Shown here: in pieces, positions 1 to 11,248 of the stretch | Position numbering within the stretch: position 1 is the first letter of the stretch | Layout of the letters: each line of letters opens with the position of its first letter | Assembly: GCA_000497125.2 (NCBI GenBank) | Contig: CM035321.1 | Coordinates: forward strand, 318,001-382,000 | Reading direction: 5' to 3' | Source of the DNA: Spironucleus salmonicida | Lineage: Eukaryota; Fornicata; Diplomonadida; Hexamitidae | DNA: 64,000 nt | The notes under the pieces: model-generated | Seen by the model: the letters and a program-made list of their open reading frames with translations, nothing else | The model's database searches: none | What the model was told of the DNA's origin: nothing | Program-made: the position numbers and the translations under genes

Positions 1-794
1 TTTTTCACTGTGATTAAATTAACTACTATAATTAGTTTTTCTATTAAATGTAGACATTTCAAGAAGTTTCTTCTGTTTTTATTATTTCTCTTCATTTTGT
101 TAAGATTTTTTAGTCTAGTAAAGATTATACCTGTATTATTCTTCATCACTTATAATAATATTACTATAAAAATCATGGCTAGTATTGAATCTTGATTTAG
201 CATACATATTTTATTACTTTTGTGTTAACATTTTAAATTCCATCTTTATTATATAAAATTAAATGCAATAACTTTTTAAATATTTACTAAATATGATCTT
301 ATTTTATCTATATCTATTTAAGTGATTCTAAAACACAAATAATTTTTGAATTTATATATAGTATTCAGACTAAATGAACGCAGAAAATCCTGAATAAATA
401 TAATATTACGGTAAATTTCATTATTATTATTTTTAGTGAAAAATAAAATAATATAACATTAAAATAGTGTTATATTCGTAATTCTCATATTTACCATCTA
501 TTTATTAATGTTTAAATTGTAAAAATTAGAATAATGGAAAATCAAATGATTGTGAATAATGCTTTACATATTGCGAATAAATAAGAAATTCTTATCCATA
601 TTATCTATATGTTATATTTTACTCTGCCTAAGCCTTTTGATAATTCATTTTATATGTATGAAATTCTTATGAAAATTGCTTATAAAGTATTATTATAAAA
701 TATTCAAATATGTAATATTAATATGAAAATATTAATAATATATATAATAGGCAGTTATTTATTGATTTTCGATGAAATAACCATTCCACTATAA
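1..794. other. AT-rich region without a confident gene
   Basis: No convincing gene is visible before the GYF-domain gene that starts at 795. TGA codons are frequent on the plus strand. A minus-strand frame of 76 codons (648 down to 418) starts at ATG and ends at TGA, and its first half (beginning MNYQKAQAEQ) has a protein-like composition. With a single stop codon and high AT content, frames of this length arise often by chance, so it is recorded only as a weak candidate. Confidence 0.4.
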
Positions 795-1550
795 ATGGAT
801 TTAAACTCCATAAATAATATCCTTAGTAAATTGCCTATAGATAATGGAATACCATTAGAATTATTAGTTCTATAGTCAGGTGATAGTATTATCTCTTAGG
901 CTATCCTTGATGAACCAAGACAGTTATAATTTTTCCCTACTACTATGCCGTTATTAATGAAGAAAGGTGATACTTCTGGAAAGAAACTTTATGTGAAACC
1001 TAATAAATTAAGATAAGCTGAACCTCGTAAGAATCCTATTAAATTTAAAAATGCAGATGCCAAGGTATCAATCCCTTAAGATATTGCTTACAAGACATCT
1101 ATTAACGTATCTGAATACTAAATTTTAGATAGTGAAGATGAAGGTGATCTGACATCATTGCTAGAACCATAAGCCCAAGATATTGAATAATTTATTGATC
1201 AACCTAAAAAAGTTGCTTATTAACCTAAAAAGACAGTTGGAATTTCAGAAATTATTGGAAAACCGGCTAATTCTCTAGATACTAAAAAACATATCTAGGT
1301 ACCCCAATCTTAGTAATCAACTAGGAAAGCCTATCAATGGATGTACTTAGACGCCTCTAACAATTTTTAGGGTCCATTTGGTTAGAGCTTGATGAAAAAC
1401 TGGTTTGACGGCGGCCATCTCCCAAGAACACTTCCAATCAAACTAGCAGGTGTTGACAAGAAGTTTGTTCCCCTTTTCTAACGTTGGGAGGAATCTTGTG
1501 CCCAATACAAGTCAACCCCATTCTCATGTGAACCCTTACCTTACAACTGA
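795..1550 (+). CDS. GYF-domain protein
   Basis: A 251-residue protein from ATG 795 to TGA 1548-1550, with many TAA/TAG glutamine codons. The C-terminal 75 residues match a GYF domain: aromatic WMYLD, then NFQGPFGQ, then MKNWFDGG, then LP and a final FVPL, in the family order W-Y-D, QGPF, M-W-x-x-G, PL. GYF domains bind proline-rich peptides in splicing, translational-repression and signalling proteins. The first 170 residues are charged, rich in Pro, Lys and Gln, and probably disordered. The gene ends 10 bp from the convergent pantothenate kinase gene. Its last 200 bp become clearly more GC-rich, the start of an island that continues into the neighbour. Confidence 0.85.
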
Positions 1551-1560
1551 AATTTTTCAT

Positions 1561-2874
1561 TCACTAAATCTCCCAACTTTCAACACTGTGCACCTCGCTC
1601 TCCTCCTTTGCGATTTCGCGCATGACCTCGCTCACAAACGTTTCAATTTCGTCGTTACCAGCTCCAAACTCGACACCGTCACCCAAGAGCGCGCCGATGG
1701 ATCCAAGCACCGCATCATGTGATAGGAAAATTCCATCAATACCATTCTCAGCCAAAACACGTTGAATCGACTCCTGGACTACCGGTTGGTTGCTAATGAA
1801 TCCACCCGCGAAAACGACCCGCGTGAGGTGTTTGATTTTACAGTTCAGGCAAGCAAGCTGTGCGGCATTTTCGGACACCATTTCTGCTAGCGCGGCCACC
1901 ACATCCGCTTTTGCGAACTCATTTTAGAAAATAGGAGCAGAAAACTAGGCGCCGTTGAACTAAAGCTTGCTGGCGTGCCCCTGTGTCTCCAGCTTTAGGA
2001 GTTGGTCGAACTCGCAGTGCGTGAGCAATTTAGCCAGGTTCAGAAAAACACCTCCACCCAGAGCTGAACCATCTACCCTCACGATATTTTGCTGTGTGAC
2101 GTGCAGAATCGAGATTCCCGACCCTATTTGCACTAGGAGGCAGGGGTAAAGCCAGGAGACATCGTATACGTATTTGCTGAGGCTTGCCGACTGACTATGC
2201 TAAAACCAGTTGATTTTTTGCTGAATAGCATCTGATGGTTAGTGGTTTTCGAAAAATCTAGAATCAAAATTGAGGCGATGTGGTTGTTGTAGGCACGAAA
2301 CTGGAGCTTTCCCGAGAAGTGTATACACTTCATTTTTAAGCTTCAGCCCAGTTAAAAACATCATACCCTTGTGAAGCGACTGTATCTCGTCGAATTAACT
2401 GATTGAGTCAAAGTTTGTGCGCTCAAGTAACTGTGTCCTAAACTTAACAGCTCCACCACCGGTACATCTGAGTTCCTTTTTGTAAGAAAATGGGAAGTTG
2501 TGGACATTCAAAAAATTTATTAGCATATTAAAATCTGTTTATTAGAAAAAGAAAAATAAGAACTTACCTCGAATAACATGCGATGTGAAAGAATGCTAGG
2601 GTTAAAAAAGGTGGATAAATTGCTATTATACTTTAAATAGGTATTTATCAGGTATATAAATGCAAAGCTTCATTAGTGTACCTCCAAGATCAATTGAAAC
2701 TAGTGGGCACTCTTCAATAAGCAGTTCAGTTAATTGATTATAAAGCCTGGCTGATGCGGCTTTAAGCTTTAAATTTGGTGAAGCTATTGGGAAATATTTT
2801 GTCTTGTAATAAAAGAATGACTTCAGAAACCAAAATGGCTTGATAATAAGAATTAGAAAAGGCTGAAAGATCAT
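1561..2874 (-). CDS. Pantothenate kinase (eukaryotic type II)
   Basis: A 437-residue enzyme of the ASKHA fold that phosphorylates pantothenate in the first step of coenzyme A synthesis. Visible motifs in order: phosphate-1 loop VSIDLGGTLMKL, CTGGGAVKF, LVQIGSGISI, VDGSALGGGVF and the C-terminal VVFAGGF followed by the SIGALLG region. The start is ATG 2874, the first Met after an in-frame TGA 36 nt upstream. The protein ends SWEIQ because TAG is read through to TGA at 1561. The N-terminus before the first motif is unusually hydrophobic (FLILIIKPFWFLKSFF), so membrane association is possible. A GGTAAGTT sequence inside the gene looks like a splice donor, but the frame runs on through it with family-like sequence. 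The 3' two-thirds are GC-rich and the 5' third AT-rich. Confidence 0.92.
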
Positions 2875-2983
2875 TTTTATAATAATTATTCTTATTATAT
2901 GATAATATCAGATTATAAAAATGGAATCTTTGTAATTATTTTACAAGTTTTAAATCTAGTAATATAACATAAAAACTTAGTAA

Positions 2984-3370
2984 ATGTAATAGTATCACCT
3001 TAAAACTGCTAGATTTAATTAAAATATATATTAGTAAGATACGGATAAATTGATTATTTTTGATGCTATTTCATCTGACGATGAGCTGCTGGTTTTACGT
3101 TAAAATAAATAGACCCCCAGTAAAAAGCTTACTTATCTTTAGCAGCTAGTAATAAAATCACATACTGAGCCTAATTCACGATAACCTTCATAATAATTAA
3201 AAACCACTAACACTGCCCCAATTCAGTCTTTCAAACCACCACCAGAATAATCCCCATATTTCAATATTACATATAAAAATCTAGGAAAAACGCGTCAACT
3301 AGCTCAACTATACGTCACAAAAATAGTAAGGTAGTAAGATAAGAAGCTACGGTCACCTTCAAAATAGTGA
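2984..3370 (+). CDS. Hypothetical protein, 128 aa
   Basis: An open frame from ATG 2984 to TGA 3368-3370, not recognised. After a short polar N-terminus comes an acidic patch (DAISSDDELL), then a basic, Pro- and Thr-rich middle and a basic tail. No membrane segment or known motif is seen. A second plus-strand frame overlaps all of it, and nothing but length and composition favours this one, so the assignment is tentative. It lies 109 bp from the divergent pantothenate kinase start, which fits a shared upstream region. Confidence 0.45.
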
Positions 3371-3491
3371 ATTTCTACTTATCTTTAATAGACCATTAAT
3401 AAAACAGCATTATGCGCTGTGGATTGACTTTTAAATAAATAATTATATCCTATATTCATTTTATCTGAAAATATAATAAATAACTGAGATT

Positions 3492-4520
3492 TCATTCAAC
3501 AATAACAAGAAATAGCAACTCGCCAACCCAAATTTTAGACACTTTCCCTCCAATCTCTCCTATATACTCAGAGAATTCTAAAGTCAGAAATTTTAACTTC
3601 CTACTTTTCTCTTGGAACCCCTATATACTGTGAAAATCACCTCCAAAACTTAAAAAGCATGCCTCGCACTTGACAGTAATCTACACCTCCTATAACAATG
3701 CTTATTTAACGAATGCTTCGCCATTACACTTCTCAAATTTTCCAAATCTACTTATCGCTTTTTTTCCTTTATCCACCATTTCTTCACTCCATGGTAGGTT
3801 CTCAAAGCCTAAAGGGCCGAATTAAGGAAATGAAATATTATTTTGTATAAGATAAATAGCAAAAAGAGTATTTAAAGGTAGCTACTAATCAAGTTTATCT
3901 GATTTTAGCTTTTCGTTTATTAAATTTCTTCGGTAAACATCTTCTGGTAAACCAAATGCATTTGGGAAAAGAATTGGACCAATACCAAATTTTGCAGAAA
4001 GATGAAGGGCACGACGAGATTTTAAATGCTTTTCAGTAAAAGCTGTTGAAAGTTTTGTTAATAGTAATTACCGTGTCAATAGGCGTTTTTAGATAATTTC
4101 AAAATTATCTAGAAACTCCGTTATGTAGGTTTTTGAATTCTTTACGAAATCATCAGTTTCTTGGTCTAAAAGTAATGTAAGATCATTGGAAAATAATAAC
4201 TATTTATCATATTTGTAAAATGCTTTATATACAGCGACTCCAGGATCCGCCGCATCACTTCGCTTATCTCTGATGAGATTTGATGTCTATTTAATGATTT
4301 TTATCGTTTATTAGCGTAGTTGGAGCTCTTTTGATGCAAATTGAGCTCGCTCGTGCTAGGGTCTTGCTTCAATATCCTTTTAAAATTATGTAAGGTCAGA
4401 TAATGCTAATTACAGCTGATAGAAATTTGTGATAAATTAATCGATTGTATCTATTGCAAATTCTGCCTCTACAGAGCGTTTTGTAAGCTTAAGTTGAATA
4501 TCCTCAGATTGGGTAAGCAT
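3492..4520 (-). CDS. Hypothetical helical protein, 342 aa
   Basis: A long minus-strand frame from ATG 4520 to TGA 3492. The open frame extends upstream as a hydrophobic, isoleucine-rich stretch without an ATG, so the Met in NNKMLTQ is the likely start; it is preceded by the A-rich context AATAAAATG common here. Residues 1-150 are charged and helical, then comes a conserved-looking block (FGIGPILFPNAFGLPEDVYRR), then FENLPWSEEM and a C-terminal domain with one CEAC pair. I do not recognise the family. It is preferred over an overlapping plus-strand frame because its codon use and amino-acid mix are more protein-like. It is divergent from the next gene, with about 110 bp between starts. Confidence 0.7.
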
Positions 4521-4629
4521 TTTATTGTTTGAAATGAAGTAAATTATTAATGACGATACTAATATAATAAATATTATACAATTAGATTTAAAATAGATTA
4601 TTAAAACTAAGATGTAGAATCGCACAATT

Positions 4630-6297
4630 ATGTCAAGAAAAACATAGGACTTTTTAGATGACTATTTTATAGATTCGTTACAAGCTAATAATTTTAACTA
4701 TACATTTTTGCAAAATGATGATATAGATTAACTATCATATGAGAGTATAGAACCTAGATAAATTAAAAGACTGAACTAACTTCTTAGTACTATGGATAAT
4801 ATAAAAATAAATAGATTTGTATCTGCTTATTAATCCTAGCAGACTAGAACTCTCTAGTAATATGTTGACTTAGTCATATCAACATTTTTAAGTTTATAAC
4901 CATTACTTAATAATCTTATTAAAGTAATAGATACAACACGTTTATAGTATGTTATTATTAATATTAACTCAATTATTTTTTCTCTTAATTATCCTTTTGA
5001 TTAAGATTTCGATGTATTTGACCATTAAATAGCTTAACTTTAGGAAAAAGATTGTAATTAATCTTGTTACGAGTATTATATAATACCAATATAAATAAGT
5101 AATAAAATTAAAGCCATAAGTATTAATATTAATGGTATTATTTCTTAATTTCTCTTTAAAAAATACATAAATGAATAATACCTTAGTTTTTAGCTTTCTA
5201 GTATTAATTTAACACCATTTTTATACTAAAATTAATAAAACTATTAAGTAAGATACTTTATAGCTTAAAATTTGGTTATGTTTTCATCAATTTTTTAAAA
5301 ATAATTCTCGGTAGCTTAGTTTATAACATTTGATAAATTTATTAAAGATAAATTTTTAATACATTTTATTACGAAATTTTTAAATATTAATCCAAATCCT
5401 GCATATTCTTAATTAGCAATTTGTTTAAATACTGCATCTTTGAAAAAGTATATTAAAGAAATTGACTAATTTTATTTTATATTTAGATTTTATCCTGTAA
5501 TTTATGAAGATGATAGTACAAATTCTTATCCTGATTATATTCATAATTCTATTAAATATATCTCCCTTTATTAATTATAGAAAGATTAATATAAATCGAA
5601 AAAACTTTAATTAGAACCAAGTTAAATAAATTTTCTTTCATATAATCTTACAGCCGATCATAAGTTTATTTATAATAACAATCCTTATTATTTCTTTAAA
5701 AGAAATCGATAATAAGCATTCAAATCGTTGATAAGTAGGTTTGATTTATTGTTTCTATAGGAAGCATAAGTAATTAAAGATTTAAAGTTTGATAAATTTC
5801 ATCAAATAATCATAGAAATCAACAGAAAAACTTTTTAACATGGGCCTGGTATAGTATAAGAAATTATTCTTGTTAGAAAATCTAAATTTTCAATTAAATA
5901 AGTTTATTATTTAAACTTCTCGGAATATTCTTTTAATGCAAAAATTCCAGAAATATCATATAATCCACCGACGATTATCTTAGTTTAATATAAAAAAATA
6001 TTGATCACACTTATTTGTTCTAGCCTAAGTGCTAATAACGAAACAAGAAAAATATAAATATAATTGCTAAATCAATACATATTAGATAAGTAAATACACA
6101 GTTAATATATACTACTGTTAGGTAATTGGTTTGATAAAGAATTCAATGGTCTTAAAAGTATTTGTAACTGTAGTATATTATCCAACATTTCTGGGACGTA
6201 AAAGAATCTCGTTGATAAGTAAGAAATCCCAAGTTTTTAATTTCCTTCAAATAATTAACCTATTTGGTGTTAATTTGACCTAGACTCAATTTAGTGA
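4630..6297 (+). CDS. Hypothetical protein with possible EEP (endonuclease/exonuclease/phosphatase) fold
   Basis: A 555-residue protein, very AT-rich and dense in TAA/TAG glutamines, from ATG 4630 to TGA 6295-6297. The first 350 residues are helical and polar. The C-terminal third has the layout of the EEP superfamily (deadenylases, inositol-phosphate phosphatases): FDLLFLQEA near residue 370, like the usual FD-I-x-L-Q-E; a segment with R-x-x-Q and L-N-x-x-I; LLLGNWFDKEFN near 495, like G-D-F-N; and a final region similar in position to SDH-P-V. The GD and SDH residues appear replaced, so catalytic activity is doubtful. The fold is an inference from spacing; the gene itself is solid. Confidence 0.6.
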
Positions 6298-7329
6298 TTA
6301 GAATTAAAAATAATAATTCAATTAGTATAAACATATATAAAGTAATATATCTATCATATCAATAAGAGGTTTTAGTGCGCATTACATCTGTTATTATCAG
6401 AACTTAAATTCGCTATAGTATGTTTCTTATTTTATTATTAAGTATTGTATATTCTATAAATTACTTATTAAAAAAATAATGATCCTAATTGCAGCAACTG
6501 TAAATGTATTATTTTTAATTTTAACTTGATATTATGAATTAGCATTCTTAATTTAGGCAAATTGTTTTTGCTGTCTTTTAATTTTTTTCTAATGTTATCT
6601 ACCATATTTAATGCTAGTATTACAGCTAAACTAATTATAATCATTTGATAGTTTAATTATTAGCGGAAGAAAAATCAATGTTCATGAAATATCTTAAAAT
6701 AAGATGAAATTTTTATAACAAAAAATAACTTCTATAAAAATCGCTAGCTGGTACTAAAATTATTTAACCATTCATCTATAAAAAGCTATACTATAGGTTT
6801 ATGTTAAATAAAGTTAATAATTATAATTTTACTATTTAATAATACTAAAACTATACAGTCTTTGGTATTAGTTTTTATTTTAAAACTTATTATTGAAGTC
6901 TATAAATTAATTTAGGTGTTGAAAGTCTTAAAAGTTATATTTGAAGGAAACTGAGTATCTAATAATGTAAGCTTAATTGAGACGGATATTCTATAAAATT
7001 ACGTTATTTTTGCTATTATATTTTAAAACTTCAAAACAGTAAATATATAGAATGGCAAAAATCCATAATATACTTTAAAATTAATTCTAATTAAATACTT
7101 ATTTCTATTTTGCTTTGATTTTGCTCATACTTATTAATTCTTAAAAATAATTTTAAGTATATCCACAGAAATGTGCTAATATTTTGAATTTTATTATTAA
7201 TCTCAGGTTTAACGAAATAACTTAGTATACTATTAAAGATAAATAACTTGTAAGTGATATATTGAACAAAAATATAAGATTAAGTTGTAAAATATTTCTA
7301 CTACGATTCTATTAACTGGAAAATATCTA
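6298..7329. other. Gene-poor AT-rich gap, about 1 kb
   Basis: No recognisable gene. The region is very AT-rich on both strands. A plus-strand frame from ATG 6611 to a TGA at 6920-6922 encodes about 103 residues with partly protein-like composition, but single-stop AT-rich DNA gives such frames by chance. No tRNA-like box pair, tandem repeat or strong hairpin was noticed. It holds the 3' flanks of the two neighbouring genes, which converge here. Confidence 0.4.
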
Positions 7330-8205
7330 TCACTTCTTAGCCTTCTTGATGAAATAATAAGCTAAACCACCACCAACTGCACCAACTACAACCAATACTG
7401 CTATTACAATTCCAGCTACAGCGCCTCCTGAAAAATTAGAACTATTACCAGAGGATGATAATGGTAAACAGATTGCAGCAACTTGTTCATATCCAGCTGC
7501 ACAGTCAATACAATTACCTTCAGTATTAATAACATATCCTGCTAAACATGTTGCACATTAGGTTTTATCATCATTACATGTCGCGCATCTAAACATATTT
7601 GCACATTTGCACTAGGAAGTAGAGGAAGCACTGCAAGTAGCTAATTTTCCATTATCGCAGAATTACCCATCCGCAATACCAGCACACTTTGCAATACATC
7701 TTCCATCAATAGTAGTCACAGGTTTTGTTTTGTCTCCTTAGCATTCTAGACAAAAGGTAGCAGATGTGCAGAAACTACAGTCTTATTAGCAAGGTTTGCA
7801 ATGTTTTGCAATGAAATTACAGTAACCAAGTCCAAAACCAACACATTCTTTATGATTGACACATGATTTTACACAGGTTTTAGATGTTGGCTCTACAATA
7901 AATCCAGTTTCGCATGCAGTACATTCATTTTCGGTTCCTTCACAAGATTTACAGTTACTGTCGCATATGGTGCATTTTTCTGTAATATCTAAGAAATAAT
8001 TAGTTATACAAACGGAACATTTTCCATCTTTACACTATTAACAATTTTTAGTCGATACATTTTCTTTACAATTACAACCGTATCCAGTAATAATTGTATT
8101 ATCAGCACAAGGCTTACAATCAACGATATCTATATCAAGAGTAGGACAATATGTATCTGTTGCGCACTTATTATCATTTTCTTTACACTTTCCACTTTCT
8201 ATCAT
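7330..8205 (-). CDS. Cysteine-rich membrane protein of diplomonad CRMP/VSP type
   Basis: A 291-residue protein with dense CxxC pairs throughout the first 240 residues (CKPC, CSVC, CTIC, CKSC, CTAC, CSFC, CLEC, CATC and others). A Ser/Asn-rich spacer ([13 protein letters not shown]) follows, then one hydrophobic segment of about 24 residues rich in Val, Ala and Gly, and a short basic tail ending KKAKK directly before TGA. This is the architecture of diplomonad surface proteins: Giardia VSPs end in a fixed short tail, and Spironucleus cysteine-rich membrane proteins in a basic one. No signal peptide is evident at this ATG, so an upstream start cannot be excluded, although the 5' side looks noncoding. 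It probably faces the cell exterior. The gene is less dense in TAR glutamine than its neighbours. Confidence 0.88.
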
Positions 8206-9417
8206 TTTATATTTTTTATATTTTTAAAGATGGATAGCATTGCATATATTGAGTTTTAGATTATTAATTTTAAAAATATTAATTTTAATTATAAATAAAT
8301 GCATATTATTGTATTAAAAAAACTGAGATCACTTATTATTTTATTAATCTATATGTAAATCAACATATTTATATATTTCGAAAAATTGCTGACTGAACTA
8401 AATATTAATTAAATTGCAATATTATACAATATTATAAGTAGTGTGCTCAAATTATAAAAGCTTAATACATTACTTCAACTTCTATCTAGATTTAATATAC
8501 TTTGTTCAAACATTTCCAACTATTGAAAAAAAATAAGTAACTAATATTATTTTGCATTACTATATGTTAATTTGTGAGAAAAATCTGTCTTTATAGTAAA
8601 TTCTATATAAATAATGTTAATTGGATATATTGATGATCTTCTGATTATATTACTAGAAATATATTATGATCTGGTTAATATAATTATTATTAATATAGTT
8701 ACGCGTAGTTTGCATTTTTAAAGAGTCGTTCGTAAGATCAAACAAGTTTCGTATTTTAAATTTGCATATAATAATAATATATAAATTAATTATTTATATA
8801 ACTACTTACTTATCTCAAAAAATAACATCTATTTTCAGATAATTTAGATAGGGGAAGCAAATGATACACTTTTAACTTATATTCTTGCTCTAAAACCTAA
8901 CTGTATATAAAAGTTTTAATATGTTATCAATTAACTTTCAATACGATATTCCGTAACTAGATTCTAATAAATCTAGATAAAGATAATTTTTAACACTTTA
9001 ATCAAAATATTGTAAATTAAATTAGATTTTATTTATCTTTTATACAGAATTACTACTTTAAATTACTGTGTTTATTTTTAATTAATACCTCGATTTAAAA
9101 TAATTTTAATGCAAATAAAAATTTCAATTGAGTAATTTTATAGTGGCACGCAATTTTAGATATCAATACTATGCACTATTATTTACTTTATTTTAAGTCT
9201 TTCTATGAAAGTAAAAATTAATGTAAACGTTTGAAGATGCTGATAACCATAAATTAGTAATTTATTACTTTGTTAATCACCAAAAATTTTACAAATGTAA
9301 CTAGATAACTAATTAAAACACTAAATATTATCATATTATACATATTTCCTAAGATAAACCCAATACTACAAAAACACCAAAATCATTAACCTAGGGCTCA
9401 GAGAAATTATTAAGCGA
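8206..9417. other. Gene-poor AT-rich gap, about 1.2 kb
   Basis: The largest stretch here without a credible gene. It lies upstream of the cysteine-rich membrane protein gene (minus strand) and downstream of the CHY/RING gene (minus strand). Both strands have scattered TGA codons and only short frames. I see no tRNA, repeat array or mobile element. It would contain the promoter of the surface-protein gene. Confidence 0.45.
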
Positions 9418-10740
9418 TCACTATTCCTTGAATATATTCATGAACTCAGAAAATGTGATATTTTTAATCCCTTCGAAATTGTTATTTTTGACGAAAATCC
9501 ATACTGCATCTTGAAAAGCGACACCATCAAGCCCACTTTCAACGCAAATTTCATCAAAATACTAATAATTCTTACCCCAAAATGTGTTTATAAAGACCTT
9601 AACGATCTAGCATTGTGAGAAATCGAAACTCTGAAAATCACCCTCCTCAACCTCACCAACATTACACGTACCACATGCCTTACAAAAATTAAAACCTACA
9701 ACCTTCTGCCGGAACTTTGCACCACACTCGTTGCATGAGAAACAACCAATTCTACGATTGAAGCGCAGGATATAATAATATGAGAAGACGCGTTTTTAGT
9801 GTTCCAGCAGCAGAAATCGTGACTCATCCTCAACGATCAGTTTCCGACAAATTGGGCATGCGTAGCTACCGCTGGCCATCATCTGGAGCTTACAGGGATC
9901 GTGGATGACATGACCACAGGGGGGAACCGTGTAAGCTAAATGCTGGTTTTTAATTGGTCCCAAACAAGCGTTGCAGACAAGCTCCTACTGGCAAATATGT
10001 CTCTATGCAGATGCACCTTTGAAGCAGATTTCGCAGGTCGTGCAATGCACGATTTCGCTTTCTAAGCCAATATAACACTTTTCGCAGGAGTCACAGTGTA
10101 CAAATGGTTGTGTATTTTGGTCCTGAAAATCTAATCGCCGACATGTGAGGCAGGAAGCTTTATCAAGTCCAAATTATACTCCACAACTATCGCACTTAAT
10201 TCCGAATTTTTATATTTTTGAGCAGAATCTGCATTTTATTGTATCAGTTTATAAGTACGGAAATTCATGATCTAGTTCCAGCTCATTATGACAAAATTTA
10301 CAACCAAAAAAATCATCACAGATGTTACATTTCAGCTCACAAGCACATACACGATGCTGACATCCAGGGCCAGAAGTGGAGCGAAATGCTTAAAAAGTCG
10401 AAGTTGAGAGGTCGTGGACTGCGTAAGACCAGCGCTCTGGTAGTGAAAGAGTCAGTTTGAACTCATAGTCGAATGGGCTAGGGTCATAAAGGCTTAGTGG
10501 AATATGAAAATATACTTTTTCGAGCTCTTATAACTAGAATTTTCGACGTTCTGTTGAGATTGTATCGTAGATGAACTCTTTTAGAACAATATGCTGAGTT
10601 CTGTCATAGCGATTTAATGAATTAGGCTACAATTTTACGATTTAAGATACTAAAATTTATGTTTAATGTTATTATGGAAGATTATTTATACATGGAAATA
10701 GCTTTTCATCAGTAAATTATAAATTATCGGTCTATTTCAT
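9418..10740 (-). CDS. CHY zinc-finger and RING-finger protein (RCHY1/Pirh2-like E3 ligase)
   Basis: A 440-residue protein. After an N-terminal helical domain of about 120 residues comes a CHY zinc finger (GCQHRVCACELKC...CKFCHNELELDH), then a CTCHY-type region with further Cys pairs, then a RING finger (CNACLGPI...CGHVIHDPC...CPICRK), then a zinc ribbon (CNECGAKF...CKACGTC) and a C-terminal extension of about 75 residues. In other eukaryotes this layout marks RCHY1-type ubiquitin ligases. The ATG at 10740 is supported because the N-terminus aligns with the paralogue at 11249 (shared DEKLF and S-Q-I-x-K-L). Much of the gene is richer in GC than that paralogue. The substrate is unknown. Confidence 0.88.
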
Positions 10741-10797
10741 TTATCAACAAGTAATTACTATCTTTAAATATATCTATTATATTGTTGATATTAAAAA

Positions 10798-11079
10798 ATG
10801 GCGTAAAATTAAAAAATTGAAAATATAGGAATAGTGCGTCCTGTAGTGATGCCAAAAGCTAAAATAGTACCATAACGATATAATATACTTAATAGTGATA
10901 CTTTTCGCTCTCGTGATCATTTATACCATCCTGAGACCTATAGAAATTAAGATGTTTACGTAGCAAAAGAAGAAATACGCCGTGCAGATATGCCAGATTT
11001 AATGGAATCATAATCATGTAGATAGGCAAGCTTAGATGCCACAGTATAATGGGATAAGAAAAATTAGGCGAAAAAGTGA
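10798..11079 (+). CDS. Small hypothetical protein, 93 aa
   Basis: A short frame from ATG 10798 to TGA 11077-11079, with well-mixed amino acids and no membrane segment. It is basic and contains RPVVMPKAKIVPQRYN and an acidic-basic KEEIRRADMPD block. It starts 57 bp from the divergent CHY/RING gene and precedes the second CHY/RING gene on the same strand. Not recognised. Composition and an A-rich start context (ttaaaaaATG) support it being real, but its size leaves doubt. Confidence 0.55.
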
Positions 11080-11248
11080 TCAATGTTTCTATTAAAATAG
11101 TATGGCTTAGTTTGTCATTGATAAAATAATATAGACTTAATTTATATCGTTAATACTATAGTAGCATATATAAACTTAGATAGAATATTAGATAATAAAC
11201 GTTAATATGTAAAGTATAATATGTATTTAGTATAATAATTTAGATCAA

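Noticed and set aside
2515-2570. Intron-like GGTAAGTT ... TTTTTCTAATAAACAG in pantothenate kinase (minus strand)
   Set aside because: The frame continues through it in phase with family-like sequence on both sides, and removing it would break the frame.
3063-3830. Long plus-strand frame overlapping the genes at 2984 and 3492
   Set aside because: The minus-strand gene in the second half has better composition and a long continuous frame to 4520, and the first half competes with the gene at 2984. It is most likely a shadow in single-stop DNA.
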